A DNA stretch of 64,000 nucleotides from Afipia massiliensis (GCF_001006325.2 NZ_LBIA02000001.1:1365501-1429500), one strand, 5' to 3'; positions 25,970-35,336 are shown, numbered from the stretch's first letter. Notes: generated by a model from the letters alone, not told the origin. Translations and numbers: made by a program.

Positions 25970-26788
25970 CTAACTTCCATTCTCTGAGCCGTCGGACGCC
26001 TTCAGCGCATCGGGATGCGGCATCGAGATGATGTTGTAGCCGGAATCGACGAAGTGGATTTCGCCGGTCACGCCGCCGGACAGATCCGACAGCAGATAGA
26101 GGGCCGTGCCGCCCAGTTCATCAAGCGTAACGCCCCGTCCCAGCGGCGAATGCTTCTGCTGGAACGCAAACATCGCGCGCGAATCGCCAATACCCGAGCC
26201 GGCAAGCGTGCGCACCGGACCCGCGGAGATCGCATTGACGCGAATGCCGTTGCGTCCGAAATCGGCCGCGAGATAGCGCGTCGAGGCCTCGAGCGCCGCC
26301 TTGGCCACGCCCATCACATTGTAGTTCGGCATGACGCGGGTCGATCCGCCGAAGGTGAGCGTCACGATCGAGCCGCCGTTCGGCATCATTTCCGAGGCGC
26401 GCTTGGCCACTTCGGTGAACGAGAAACATGAGATCACCATGGTGCGCGAGAAATTCGCGCGGGTGGTGTCGGCGTAGCGGCCCTTCAGTTCATTCTTGTC
26501 GGAGAAGCCGATGGCATGAACCAGGAAATCGATCGATCCCCACTTCTCCTTCATCGCGGCGAAGGTCGCGTCGACGCTGGCGATGTCCTCGACGTCGCAC
26601 GGGAGAATCAGCGGCGCGTTCAGAGATTCCGCCAGCGGCCTGACCCGCTTGCCGAGTGCGTCACCCTGATAGGTGAAGGCAAGCTCTGCGCCTTGGGCAT
26701 GAAGCGCTTTCGCGATGCCCCATGCGATCGAGTGATCGTTGGCGACACCCATGATGAGCCCGCGCTTGCCTTGCATCAGTCCTTGCAT
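25970..26788 (-). CDS. fabI: Enoyl-[acyl-carrier-protein] reductase (NADH)
   Basis: FabI catalyses the last reduction of each fatty acid elongation cycle. It is an atypical short-chain dehydrogenase of 272 aa: the cofactor region GLIMGVANDHSIAWGIAKAL, HAIGFSDKNELKG, and the catalytic Tyr and Lys spaced Y-x6-K in YNVMGVAKAALEAS. The C-terminus has GGVTGEIHFVDSGYNI. It lies downstream of fabB with a repeat between them. Confidence 0.95.
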   Translation of the reverse strand: MQGLMQGKRGLIMGVANDHSIAWGIAKALHAQGAELAFTYQGDALGKRVRPLAESLNAPLILPCDVEDIASVDATFAAMKEKWGSIDFLVHAIGFSDKNELKGRYADTTRANFSRTMVISCFSFTEVAKRASEMMPNGGSIVTLTFGGSTRVMPNYNVMGVAKAALEASTRYLAADFGRNGIRVNAISAGPVRTLAGSGIGDSRAMFAFQQKHSPLGRGVTLDELGGTALYLLSDLSGGVTGEIHFVDSGYNIISMPHPDALKASDGSENGS

Positions 26789-26802
26789 TGATCCCCCACG
26801 AT

Positions 26803-26902
26803 GTCGTCCCCGCGCAGGCGGGGACCCAGTCTTTTCTTCGTTGTCAATATAGCCGACACCATCGTTTGTTGCACGATGGGTCCCCGCCTGCGCGGGGACG
26901 AC
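26803..26902. repeat. GTCGTCCCCGC inverted repeat, copy 1
   Basis: 100-base element with perfect terminal arms GTCGTCCCCGCGCAGGCGGG and its complement around an AT-richer middle, between fabB and fabI. Four more copies in the window are listed at 31575, 34279, 53373 and 54031. Confidence 0.85.
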
Positions 26903-26938
26903 ACGGAGTTTTCAGCGCGGCTCACAAAACGGCAGAAC

Positions 26939-28162
26939 TCACGCCTCGAGCCGCTTGAACACCAGCGTCGCGTTGGTGCCGCCGAAGCCGAAGGAGTTTG
27001 ACAGCACCGCCCCGATCTTGGCGCCGTCGATGCGCTTGCGCACGATCGGCATGTCGGCGAACACCGGATCGAGCTCCGTGATGTTCGCGCTTTCGCAGAT
27101 GAAACCGTTGTTCATCATCAGCAGCGAATAGATCGCCTCCTGCACGCCGGTCGCGCCCAGCGAATGGCCGGTCAGCGACTTGGTCGCCGAGATCGGCGGG
27201 CATTTGTCGCCGGCGCCGAACACGTTGCGGATGGCGTTGATTTCCGGCGGATCGCCCGCCGGCGTCGATGTCGCGTGCGGATTGATGTAGTCGATCTTGG
27301 TGTTGACGGTGGCGAGCGCCATCTTCATGCAGCGTTCGGCGCCTTCGCCCGATGGCGCAACCATGTCGTAGCCATCGGAGGTCGCGCCGTAGCCGACGAT
27401 CTCGCCGTAAATGCGCGCGCCGCGCGCCTTGGCATGTTCAAGCTCCTCGAGCACGACGACGCCCGCGCCGCCGGCGATCACGAAACCGTCGCGGCTGACG
27501 TCATAGGCGCGCGAAGCCGTGGCAGGCGTGTCGTTGTACTTCGACGACATCGCGCCCATCGCGTCGAACAGCACCGAAAGCGACCAGTCGAGCTCCTCGC
27601 AGCCGCCGGCGAAGATGACATCCTGTTTGCCGATCTGGATGGTCTCGTAGGCATTGCCGATGCAGTGGTTCGACGTGGCGCAAGCCGACGAGATCGAATA
27701 GTTCACGCCCTTGATCTTGAACCAGGTCGCCAGCGTCGCCGATGCGGTCGACGACATCGCCTTGGGGACGGCGAACGGGCCAACGCGCTTGGGTCCCTTG
27801 CTGCGGGTGATGTCAGCGGCCTCGACGATGGTGCGGGCGGACGGACCGCCGGAGCCCATGATGATGCCGGTGCGCTCATTGGACACGTCGGAGGCCTCAA
27901 GGCCCGAGTCCTGGATCGCCTGCTCCATCGCGATGTGATTCCACGCGGCACCCTCGCCTAGAAATCGCATGGCGCGGCGGTCGATAACATCGGCAGGATT
28001 GAGCGTCGGCGCGCCATGAACCTGCGACCGGAATCCGAGTTTTGCGTACTCTTCAGCGCGCGTGATGCCTGGTTTCGCCTCGTAGAGGCTCGCAAGCACT
28101 TCCTGAGTGTTGTTTCCGATGGAAGAGACAATGCCCATCCCCGTGACCACAACCCGCCTCAT
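26939..28162 (-). CDS. fabB: Beta-ketoacyl-ACP synthase I
   Basis: KAS I/II-type condensing enzyme of 407 aa. The active-site Cys lies in [14 protein letters not shown], the two His residues in [12 protein letters not shown] and [12 protein letters not shown], and the C-terminal glycine-rich [15 protein letters not shown] is present. Pairing with fabA points to FabB, which elongates unsaturated intermediates. Transcribed away from irr in the order fabA-fabB-fabI. Confidence 0.93.
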   Translation of the reverse strand: MRRVVVTGMGIVSSIGNNTQEVLASLYEAKPGITRAEEYAKLGFRSQVHGAPTLNPADVIDRRAMRFLGEGAAWNHIAMEQAIQDSGLEASDVSNERTGIIMGSGGPSARTIVEAADITRSKGPKRVGPFAVPKAMSSTASATLATWFKIKGVNYSISSACATSNHCIGNAYETIQIGKQDVIFAGGCEELDWSLSVLFDAMGAMSSKYNDTPATASRAYDVSRDGFVIAGGAGVVVLEELEHAKARGARIYGEIVGYGATSDGYDMVAPSGEGAERCMKMALATVNTKIDYINPHATSTPAGDPPEINAIRNVFGAGDKCPPISATKSLTGHSLGATGVQEAIYSLLMMNNGFICESANITELDPVFADMPIVRKRIDGAKIGAVLSNSFGFGGTNATLVFKRLEA

Positions 28163-28273
28163 GATCCCTCGCCTTTAGTTGCTGCGCTTTGATGTCCGCG
28201 CCTTCGACTGCCCGCGCCGGTTCTGTGTCCGGCAAATGTGAAGCTCTATCCTCGTGAGCCTATCAACCTTGCA

Positions 28274-28804
28274 TCACGTTCCCGGCTGCATTGGGGCGTC
28301 CTGCTGGAATAGTCCGACCTTCAAATCCTTGGCGCGATAGATGATCTCGCCGTCGGCCGACAGCGTCCCATCCGCCACGCCCAACACCAGCTTCGAACGC
28401 ATCACGCGCTTGATGTCGATGTTGTACACGACCTTGGTGACATGCGGCAGAACCTGCCCCGAAAACTTCAGTTCGCTCAGGCCCAGTGCCCGACCGCGAC
28501 CAAGACCACCAGACCAGCCAAGAAAAAAGCCGACCATTTGCCATAGCGCATCAAGCCCGAGGCAGCCCGGCATCACCGGATCGCCTTTAAAATGGCACCC
28601 GAAAAACCACAAATCCGGTTTGACCTCGAGTTCGGCGCGGATCAGACCCTTGCCGTACTCGCCGCCGGTGTCGTTGATCTCGGTGATCCGGTCGAACATC
28701 AGCATGGGCGGCAGGGGCAATTGGGCATTGCCTGCTCCGAACAGCTCGCCCCGGCCACAGGCCAGGAGCTCTTCATAGGCATAGCTGTTCCGGCGGTCTT
28801 TCAT
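28274..28804 (-). CDS. fabA: 3-hydroxydecanoyl-ACP dehydratase/isomerase
   Basis: FabA dehydrates 3-hydroxydecanoyl-ACP and isomerises the product, the entry to unsaturated fatty acids. The catalytic His is in [19 protein letters not shown], with the Asp partner in [16 protein letters not shown]. From ATG 28804 the product is 176 aa, close to the family norm; AAGGGA lies 5 bases upstream of that codon. A start at 28879 would add 25 unusual residues. Divergent from irr. Confidence 0.93.
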   Translation of the reverse strand: MKDRRNSYAYEELLACGRGELFGAGNAQLPLPPMLMFDRITEINDTGGEYGKGLIRAELEVKPDLWFFGCHFKGDPVMPGCLGLDALWQMVGFFLGWSGGLGRGRALGLSELKFSGQVLPHVTKVVYNIDIKRVMRSKLVLGVADGTLSADGEIIYRAKDLKVGLFQQDAPMQPGT

Positions 28805-28936
28805 CTGGATCCCTTGTTTTGGCATGCCGGTCCTGCGGCAACCCTTGCGGACCTCTAACATAGGCCCACCGAGGGTCAAAGTGGCCGGAACAGCCTGATT
28901 CGGGGCCGTTTTTAACCTAGAATGATGCCAGCCAGT

Positions 28937-28963
28937 TGCGAAAAACTTGCATGTAACTGCATC
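28937..28963 (+). promoter_or_regulatory. Candidate Fur operator at irr: three phased hexamers
   Basis: TGCGAA (28937), TGCATG (28948) and TGCATC (28958) are imperfect direct repeats starting 11 and 10 bases apart, on one face of the helix, overlapping the -35 box and the promoter spacer. A Fur site made of three imperfect direct hexamers is what I recall being described for Bradyrhizobium japonicum irr; the match to that published site is from memory. Confidence 0.55.
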
Positions 28964-28975
28964 CTTTCCTATAGT
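28947..28975 (+). promoter_or_regulatory. Sigma-70-type promoter of irr
   Basis: TTGCAT (28947-28952), a 17-base spacer and TATAGT (28970-28975). Transcription would begin near 28982, giving a leader of about 40 bases. Confidence 0.7.
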
Positions 28976-29019
28976 CCGGGCAACAGTCCCTTTTCAGCGG
29001 ACGGACCTGTGCCGCCCCT

Positions 29020-29526
29020 ATGCGTATGAGTGACCTGATGGATGACGTTGTAACCACTGAGAGCAAGCGCGACGAACTGCATGCCCGCCCCCATGGGCAC
29101 GCACCGGCGCTGACCGGATGTCCGTGGCATGACGTCAACGAAATGTTGCAGTCAGTCGGCCTGCGTCCGACCCGTCAGCGCATGGCGCTGGGCTGGCTGC
29201 TGTTCGGCAAGGGCGGGCGCCACCTGACCGCCGAAATGCTCTACGAAGAGGCGACCCACGCCAAGGTGCCGGTCTCGCTCGCGACCGTCTACAACACACT
29301 GAACCAGCTCACCGAAGCCGGCTTGCTGCGTCAGGTCAGCGTCGACGGCACCAAGACCTATTTCGATACCAACACCAGCGCGCATCACCACTTCTACATG
29401 GAAGGCAATCACGAGCTGGTCGATATTCCCGACCCAAATCTCGTACTGCAGAAGATGCCCGACGTGCCGGAAGGCTACGAGATCAGCCGCATCGACATGG
29501 TCGTGCGCCTGCGCAAGAAGCGCTGA
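29020..29526 (+). CDS. irr: Iron response regulator Irr
   Basis: Irr is a Fur-superfamily regulator that senses heme status and controls iron and heme genes. The 168-aa protein carries an N-terminal heme regulatory motif, GCPWHD (Cys34-Pro35), as in Bradyrhizobium, where heme binding triggers degradation. It then has the winged helix (GLRPTRQRMALGWLLF, VSLATVYNTLNQLTEAGLL) and a C-terminal domain with the His cluster AHHHFY, a second heme site in known Irr proteins. ATG 29026 is an alternative start. Divergence from fabA is conserved in relatives. Confidence 0.95.
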   Translation: MRMSDLMDDVVTTESKRDELHARPHGHAPALTGCPWHDVNEMLQSVGLRPTRQRMALGWLLFGKGGRHLTAEMLYEEATHAKVPVSLATVYNTLNQLTEAGLLRQVSVDGTKTYFDTNTSAHHHFYMEGNHELVDIPDPNLVLQKMPDVPEGYEISRIDMVVRLRKKR

Positions 29527-29540
29527 GATCGCGCTCCATC

Positions 29541-29688
29541 GTCATTGCCGGGCATAGCTCGTCGAAGACGGGCGTAAACGCCCTGATGACCCGGCAATCC
29601 ATCTTCTAAAATTTTTCTGGATGGATGCGCGGGTCATAGGCGAGCGGAAGCGACACCGTTCTTTGAACGGCTATGCCCGCGCATGACA
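29541..29688. repeat. Intergenic palindromic repeat, GTCATTGCCGGGCAT family (copy 2)
   Basis: 148-base copy downstream of irr. It shares with 17134-17258 the starting block GTCATTGCCGGGCATAGC, the internal CCCGGCAATCCATCT, a T-rich centre with GGATGG, and the terminal CATGAC. Confidence 0.8.
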
Positions 29689-29701
29689 GACGTTATATAA
29701 C

Positions 29702-30235
29702 CTAGTTCACCTTCTCGTCGGCATAGACGCCCCAGAGCCGCTGCTGCTCGATCCAGCCATCGAAGCCGTTGCCGGTGATGCGGCACCAGCCCTCATTGCA
29801 GCGCCTCACTGTGGCGACGACGCCGGCCTGGAGCCTGGCCGAAATTGCGCTGCTGGGGTCGGCACGGTCACGAACCGGCGCAAGGTCGTCCTTGTTCTTC
29901 ATGGTGACGACCGCCGTACGTCTGCCCGACAGCAGCGAATGGTAGACCCAGCCTTCTGCCCCTTCCGAATCGCGCACGCGCCGCCAGTTCTCGAACTCGG
30001 CGGTGATTTCCACCGGCAGGCCGGAACGCGTGTAGATCCAGGTGACGTCCTGATCCTTGGTGGGACCGGCACGGACATTGACGTGGTCGGACTTCAGACT
30101 GACATACCGCGGCACCGGCAGGCCGCTCGCCGTCGCCACCGCATCCTTGTCCTTGGCGGCAAGACCCGTCGCGCATGATGCGACCCAGAGCGCACATCCC
30201 ACCGCAAGCGACGCGAAATTTCGAGCAAATCCCAT
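29702..30235 (-). CDS. Exported bacterial SH3-domain protein
   Basis: 177-aa secreted protein. An N-terminal signal sequence (MGFARNFASLAVGCALWVAS, cleavage probably after GLAA near residue 27) precedes two SH3-like repeats: VSLKSDHVNVRAGPTKDQDV with WRRVRDSEGAEGWVYHSLL, and LQAGVVATVRRCNEGWCRI with GFDGWIEQQRLWGVY. Such SH3b domains usually bind the cell wall; no catalytic domain is attached. ATG 30235 is preceded by AAGGA; a longer frame to 30427 has no support. Confidence 0.85.
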   Translation of the reverse strand: MGFARNFASLAVGCALWVASCATGLAAKDKDAVATASGLPVPRYVSLKSDHVNVRAGPTKDQDVTWIYTRSGLPVEITAEFENWRRVRDSEGAEGWVYHSLLSGRRTAVVTMKNKDDLAPVRDRADPSSAISARLQAGVVATVRRCNEGWCRITGNGFDGWIEQQRLWGVYADEKVN

Positions 30236-30539
30236 AACAACGTTCCTTCGTGCGGTCCCCAGTGCCGCTCCCTGCCATCCGTGATGCCCTCTCGCATCCT
30301 GACCACCGCTGACCGCGCTTTCAGGAACCTTGGAGGGCCTTGGAAACCCTTGGGTTCTTGTCTTGGCGTGGCCTTCTGCTAGAGAGGGACCACGGGCCAA
30401 GCGCCTGAAAAGCTGCGAAAAGCTCACCGGACCGGCAACGAATTCCTACCTTCGAGCAAGTCGGTTAATGTGAATTGAACGGCCGGGCCCTAGCGTCCGG
30501 GAACGGCAAACCCGCTTACGATCGAAGGGCTTCTGGAGA
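30236..30539. other. Divergent intergenic region with phased CCTTGG repeats
   Basis: 304 bases between the SH3 gene (-) and the dehydrogenase gene (+); no gene is visible. CCTTGG occurs at 30328, 30338 and 30348, exactly 10 bases apart, with a related TCTTGG at 30361. No clear -35/-10 pair could be placed. Confidence 0.5.
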
Positions 30540-31544
30540 ATGGTTTCGGGTAAGAAAAAGCCGCTGGTGGTGGTCACGCGAAAGCTGCCTGACAGCACTG
30601 AAACGCGCATGCGCGAGCTTTTCGATACCCGGCTCAACCTCGATGACACTCCCATGACCCCTGCGCAGCTCGCCGAAGCTGTTCGCACCGCAGACATTCT
30701 GGTGCCGACCGTCTCCGACGAGATCACTGCCGAGATTCTCGACCAGCCCGATCTCCGCCTCAAGCTGATCGCGAATTTCGGCAACGGCGTCGACAACATC
30801 GATGTGGCTGCGGCGATTGCGCGCGGCATCACGGTCACCAACACACCGAAGGTCCTGACCGAAGACACCGCCGACATGACCATGGCGCTGCTTCTCGCCG
30901 TGCCGCGCCGCCTGATCGAGGGTGCGTCGATCCTGACCGAGGGCAAGGACTGGCCGGGCTGGTCGCCAACCTGGATGCTGGGCCATCGTATCGGCGGCAA
31001 GCGCCTCGGCATCATCGGGATGGGCCGCATCGGACAGGCGCTGGCGCGCCGCGCCCACGCCTTCGGGCTGCAGATTCACTACCATAACCGCCGCCCGGTC
31101 GCCCCGCAGATCGAGGAAGAGTTGGGCGCGACCTATTGGGACAGCCTCGACCAGATGCTGGCGCGGATGGATTTTATCTCGGTGAACTGCCCGCACACGC
31201 CGGCGACGTTCCATCTGTTGTCGGCACGGCGGCTGAAGCTGATCCGGAAAGACGCCTACGTCATCAACACCGCGCGCGGCGAGGTGATCGACGAGGCGAC
31301 GCTGACCAAGCTGATCGAGGACGGCGAGATCGCCGGTGCCGCGCTCGACGTGTTCGAGAACGAGCCTGCGGTCAATCCGAAGCTGGTGCGGCTCGCCAAA
31401 GCGGGCAAGGTCGTGCTGCTGCCGCATATGGGCTCGGCGACACTCGAAGGCCGCGTCGAGATGGGCGAGAAGGTGATGATCAACATCCGCACCTTCCTCG
31501 ACGGTCACAAGCCGCCGGATCGTGTGCTGCCGGGCGTGGCGTAG
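30540..31544 (+). CDS. D-isomer-specific 2-hydroxyacid dehydrogenase (glyoxylate/hydroxypyruvate reductase-like)
   Basis: 334-aa NAD(P)-dependent oxidoreductase. The substrate domain contains IANFGNGVDNIDV; the Rossmann domain has LGIIGMGRIGQALARRA; catalytic residues are Arg in INTARGEVID, Glu in FENEP and His in LLPHMGSAT. Within the family it looks closest to glyoxylate/hydroxypyruvate reductases, but substrate cannot be fixed. GGAGA lies just before the ATG. No neighbours share its strand nearby, so it is probably monocistronic. Confidence 0.87.
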   Translation: MVSGKKKPLVVVTRKLPDSTETRMRELFDTRLNLDDTPMTPAQLAEAVRTADILVPTVSDEITAEILDQPDLRLKLIANFGNGVDNIDVAAAIARGITVTNTPKVLTEDTADMTMALLLAVPRRLIEGASILTEGKDWPGWSPTWMLGHRIGGKRLGIIGMGRIGQALARRAHAFGLQIHYHNRRPVAPQIEEELGATYWDSLDQMLARMDFISVNCPHTPATFHLLSARRLKLIRKDAYVINTARGEVIDEATLTKLIEDGEIAGAALDVFENEPAVNPKLVRLAKAGKVVLLPHMGSATLEGRVEMGEKVMINIRTFLDGHKPPDRVLPGVA

Positions 31545-31574
31545 ACTGCCTGTTTCGGTCTGCGACTATTTCTC

Positions 31575-31688
31575 GTCGTCCCCGCGAAGGCGGGGACCCA
31601 TAACCCCTACACTCGCTGTTAAAAGAACGAACGCTCCCACACACCATTCCCTCCAGGGAGTATGGGTCCCCGCCTTCGCGGGGACGAC
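31575..31688. repeat. GTCGTCCCCGC inverted repeat, copy 2
   Basis: 114 bases with arms GTCGTCCCCGCGAAGGCGGG and complement, in the convergent gap between the dehydrogenase and MoeB-like genes. The centre differs from the other copies. Confidence 0.85.
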
Positions 31689-31732
31689 ATCGTGGTTGAA
31701 AGCGCGGACATCGTGACTGAAATGCCGACGTA

Positions 31733-32533
31733 CTACTTGTGCCCGCTCAGATCCGTGATCGTCGGCGTGTCGCCGTTGAGCGGATTTGACGGATCGCGGG
31801 CGTAGCGCAGCGTCTCGAAGCGCATGGCCCGGGCGTCGATCATCACCAGACGCCCCACAAGGCTTTCGCCGAAACCGACGATCTCGCGGATCGCCTCCAG
31901 CGCCATCATCGAACCAAGCACGCCGGCCAGTGCGCCGAGCACGCCCGCTTCCTCGCAGGTCGGCGTGGTGCCTGGCGGCGGCGCTTCCGGAAACAGGCAG
32001 CGATAGGTGGGGTTCATGTTGCCATTCGCATCGGCCCCGTGTGCGCGGATCGTGGTCAGCGACGCGTCGAACACGCCGAGCGCACCTGCGACCAGCGTTT
32101 TCTTCGCCAGATAACACGCGTCCGACACCAGATAGCGGGTGGCGAAATTGTCGGAGCCGTCGACGACCACATCGTAACCGCCGATCAGATCCAGCGCATT
32201 TTTAGCGTTCAGCCGTACCGCATGGGTGCGCAGCGTGACGTGCGGGTTAAGCGCAAGAATTCTGTCGCCCGCGCTGTCCACCTTCGGGCGGCCGACATCC
32301 GGCGTGGCGTGAATGATCTGCCGCTGCAGATTGGACAGCGACACTGTATCGTCATCGACCACCCCAAGGGTTCCGATGCCCGCTGCGGCGAGATACATCA
32401 GCGCCGGCGCGCCGAGGCCGCCCGCTCCGATCACCAGCACGCGCGACGCCTTCAGCGCGGCCTGACCGGGGCCGCCGACCTCGCGCAACACGATATGGCG
32501 CGCATAGCGCTCCAGTTCTTCAGATGTCAGCAT
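31733..32533 (-). CDS. MoeB/ThiF-family adenylyltransferase
   Basis: 266-aa E1-like enzyme that adenylates the C-terminal Gly of a ubiquitin-like sulphur carrier (MoaD or ThiS). The nucleotide-binding loop is VIGAGGLGAPALMYL, followed by DDDTVSLSNLQRQIIH and the Asp/Asn motif VVDGSDNFATRYL. The usual two CxxC zinc pairs are missing (only YRCLF and TCEEAG cysteines are seen in that region), and there is no C-terminal rhodanese domain. No moaD or thiS is nearby, so the partner is unknown. Confidence 0.85.
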   Translation of the reverse strand: MLTSEELERYARHIVLREVGGPGQAALKASRVLVIGAGGLGAPALMYLAAAGIGTLGVVDDDTVSLSNLQRQIIHATPDVGRPKVDSAGDRILALNPHVTLRTHAVRLNAKNALDLIGGYDVVVDGSDNFATRYLVSDACYLAKKTLVAGALGVFDASLTTIRAHGADANGNMNPTYRCLFPEAPPPGTTPTCEEAGVLGALAGVLGSMMALEAIREIVGFGESLVGRLVMIDARAMRFETLRYARDPSNPLNGDTPTITDLSGHK

Positions 32534-32705
32534 CCCGGTTTCATCACTCTCGCGTCAGCTATTTTTCCGCATCGGTCGAACCGCCGCGCCGCTGCCGCGG
32601 ACAAACGATTGCTGCTCCAGAGCCTGATGCCCCGAAAACCGGTACCCGTTCTTCGGCATCATGCTCTATGCTCGCATGCGCTTATTACCAGCAATGAGAC
32701 CGTTC

Positions 32706-34094
32706 ATGAAACTGCCGTTCGCCCTCGCGCTGATGATGGCTGCCACGCTCGGCACCGCCGTGGCGCAGACCCCGGCTGCCAAGCAAGCGCCGCAGGCCAA
32801 GCAGGCGCCGGCGGAGATCAAGCCCAAGCCGGTGACAACGGTGCCGACCCGCCCGGCGGTGCAAACCCCGGTCGATACCGCCAAGGCGATGGAGCAGGCC
32901 GAGCGCCTTGCGATCCAGTCGGACCTCGCCTGGGTCAGCCTCTACAACGGCGTGATCAGCGGCGAGGCCAGCGACCGGATGGTGTCCGCCATCAAGGCGT
33001 TCCAGAAAGATCATGGCGCGAAGGAAACCGGCGTACTGAACGCGCAGGAACGCGGCGTGCTGAGCGCGGAGGCGAAGAAGCGGCAGGACAATGTCGGCTG
33101 GAAGATCGTCAGCGACGCCACCAGCGGCGCGCGCATCGGCCTGCCGTCGAAACTGGTGCCGCTGATCGTCAGCGACGTCAACGGCACCAAATGGTCCTCC
33201 ACCACCGGCACCATCCAGATCGAATTTCTGCGCCGCAAGGAAGCTGGCGCCACCACCGCAACAGTCGCCGCCGGCGAGAAGAAGCTGAACGCGCGCAAGG
33301 CCGACTACAGCGTGGTGAAACCGGATTTCTTTGTGCTGTCTGGATCGCAGGGCCTGAAGAAATTCTACATCCGCGGGCAGACGCGCAACGATGAGGTTCG
33401 TGTTCTCACCATCCTTTACGATCAGGCCACCGAAGGCACCATGATCCCGGTCACGGTGGCGATGTCGAGTGCATACAATCCGTTCCCCGGCAACGTGGCG
33501 CAGGCCGGCCCGCCGCCGCGCAAGAAGGTGGAGTACTCCACCGGCATCGTCGCCAGCACCGACGGCGCGATCGTTGCCGATCGTCAGGCCACCGATGGCT
33601 GCATGACCATCGCCGTGCCGGGTTACGGCAACGCCACCCGCATTGCCGACGACGAGACGCGCGAGCTGGCGCTGCTGCGTATCTATGGCGCGACCGGACT
33701 AAAGCCGCTGGCGATGTCCGGCAACGGTGCAACCAAACCAAATCTCAACCTGACCGGCATTGCCGATCCACAAAATCAGGGCGGCCGCAATTCCGTGACG
33801 GTTGTCGCGGCGACAGCAACGCCCGCGGGCGCCGACGACACAACACTGTCACCTGAGCCCGCGCTGGGCTTCTCCGGCGCTGCGGCACTCGATGCTGACG
33901 GCAAGTTCGCAGGCGCTGTGCGGCTGAAACCTGCCGTGGTGGCGGGACCGGCAGGAACGCCGCTGCCGTCACAGGCGTTACTCGTGCCCGCCGATGCCGT
34001 GCGCGAATTTTTGAAAGCGAAGGGTGTTGCGGTCGCGACAGGCCCGTCAGATGCAAAGGCTTCGGTGCTTCGGCTGGTCTGCGTGCGGAAGTAA
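32706..34094 (+). CDS. Exported protein with peptidoglycan-binding-like and degenerate trypsin-like domains
   Basis: 462 aa from ATG 32706: signal peptide (KLPFALALMMAATLGTAVAQ), Ala/Lys/Pro/Gln-rich linker, a PGB_1-like segment (MVSAIKAFQKDHGAKETGVLN), and a C-terminal region shaped like an S1 trypsin/DegP-type protease. The catalytic triad looks lost: the position of the usual TNAHVV His reads VADRQAT, the Asp position reads RELALL, and the nucleophile motif reads GFSGAAAL rather than GxSGGP. Probably not an active protease. ATG 32694 is an alternative start. Confidence 0.68.
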   Translation: MKLPFALALMMAATLGTAVAQTPAAKQAPQAKQAPAEIKPKPVTTVPTRPAVQTPVDTAKAMEQAERLAIQSDLAWVSLYNGVISGEASDRMVSAIKAFQKDHGAKETGVLNAQERGVLSAEAKKRQDNVGWKIVSDATSGARIGLPSKLVPLIVSDVNGTKWSSTTGTIQIEFLRRKEAGATTATVAAGEKKLNARKADYSVVKPDFFVLSGSQGLKKFYIRGQTRNDEVRVLTILYDQATEGTMIPVTVAMSSAYNPFPGNVAQAGPPPRKKVEYSTGIVASTDGAIVADRQATDGCMTIAVPGYGNATRIADDETRELALLRIYGATGLKPLAMSGNGATKPNLNLTGIADPQNQGGRNSVTVVAATATPAGADDTTLSPEPALGFSGAAALDADGKFAGAVRLKPAVVAGPAGTPLPSQALLVPADAVREFLKAKGVAVATGPSDAKASVLRLVCVRK

Positions 34095-34445
34095 ACCGGC
34101 ACCGGCGGCGGAGAGAGTGTGATTGCACTGCAATCACCGTGCGCCCCGGGCGGGAAAATAGCATGCACCGTTTCGTCACCGTGCCGCCTTATGCGCCGGA
34201 GTCTGTCACCATTCTGCCATTTCGTCCGCGCGGGGATTTCGGCCAGCGTGAGGTAATAGCCCTGAAGTCAATTCATCATCGTCCCCGCGAAGGCGGGGAC
34301 CCATACTCCCTGAACTTTAATCTAGAGCGAGATGTTCGACCACCTCACCAAACGAAAAGTTGGTGGTTATGGGTCCCCGCCTTCGCGGGGACGACGTGTT
34401 GAAACATTACGCAAGACTCAAGCGGGTAAAAAACAGATCGGAATT
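34095..34445. other. Convergent intergenic region with repeat
   Basis: 351 bases between the exported protein gene and mutM. Apart from the repeat at 34279-34395 I see no gene or RNA; short open frames here lack ribosome-binding sites. Confidence 0.5.
34279..34395. repeat. GTCGTCCCCGC inverted repeat, copy 3
   Basis: 117 bases. Arms CGTCCCCGCGAAGGCGGGGA and complement. The centre includes ACTCCCTGA, GAGATG and GGTGGTTATGGG, shared with copies at 53373 and 54031. Confidence 0.85.
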
Positions 34446-35327
34446 CTACTTCTGACAGGTCGAACACCAAAACGTTGACCGCCCATTCTGCGTGAATCGC
34501 TTCACAATCCCTCGGCATTTCGCTGTCTTGCAAGGCTCGCCCTCGCGGTCATAGACCAGAAACGAGTGCTGGAAATAGCCAAGCTCACCGTCGGTCTGAC
34601 GGTGATCGCGCAGCGATGAGCCGCCCGCCTTGATCGCCGCGTTCAGCACGGTGTGGATTGAACCGACCAGACGCCTGGCATGATCGGTCGGCGCGCCTTT
34701 ACGATCGGCCAACGTCGAAGCCAGTCGCTTTGGCGAGAGGCGCGAGCGGAACAGCGCCTCGCAGACATAGATGTTTCCAAGACCCGCGACCACGCGCTGA
34801 TCCAGCAGCGCGGCCTTGAGACTGGTCTTCTTGGCCACGCAGGACTGCGCCAGCATCGCCGCATCGAATTCATTGCCGAGCGGTTCGGGTCCAAGGCCGC
34901 GCAGCAACGGTTCAGCATCCATCTCCGCGCGCGGAACGATTTTCATGTAACCGAAGCGGCGCGGATCGTTGAACGAGATCATGGCGCCGGACGTCATGTG
35001 GAACACCACGTGATCGTGGGTCCGGTTTTCACTGCGCGGATAGTGGAAGTCGCCCGGCGTGCTCTCGCCTTCGGGGAGCGTGACGCGAAACGAGCCCGAC
35101 ATCCCGAGATGCATCAGCAGCACGTCGCCGCTCTCCATGTCGGCCATCAGGTATTTCGCACGACGCCCGAGGCCGCTGACCGTCTTGCCCTCGAGGCGCG
35201 CGATAAAATCCGTCTGAAACGGAAATCGCAAGCCATCGCGGCGCGTCTCGACACGCACAATCCGCTGCCCCTCCATCACCGGCTGCAAGCCCCGGCGGAC
35301 AGTTTCGACCTCGGGTAATTCAGGCAT
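34446..35327 (-). CDS. mutM: Formamidopyrimidine-DNA glycosylase
   Basis: MutM (Fpg) excises 8-oxoguanine and other oxidised purines and nicks the abasic site. The catalytic N-terminal Pro and Glu are seen in [14 protein letters not shown], the catalytic Lys in LGRRAKYLM, the helix-two-turn-helix in [17 protein letters not shown], and a C-terminal zinc finger with Cys pairs EPCKTAKC and FWCSTCQK. Length 293 aa. Divergent context: ubiE starts further downstream on the opposite strand, beyond the VOC gene. Confidence 0.96.
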   Translation of the reverse strand: MPELPEVETVRRGLQPVMEGQRIVRVETRRDGLRFPFQTDFIARLEGKTVSGLGRRAKYLMADMESGDVLLMHLGMSGSFRVTLPEGESTPGDFHYPRSENRTHDHVVFHMTSGAMISFNDPRRFGYMKIVPRAEMDAEPLLRGLGPEPLGNEFDAAMLAQSCVAKKTSLKAALLDQRVVAGLGNIYVCEALFRSRLSPKRLASTLADRKGAPTDHARRLVGSIHTVLNAAIKAGGSSLRDHRQTDGELGYFQHSFLVYDREGEPCKTAKCRGIVKRFTQNGRSTFWCSTCQK

Positions 35328-35336
35328 CGGTTGCTC

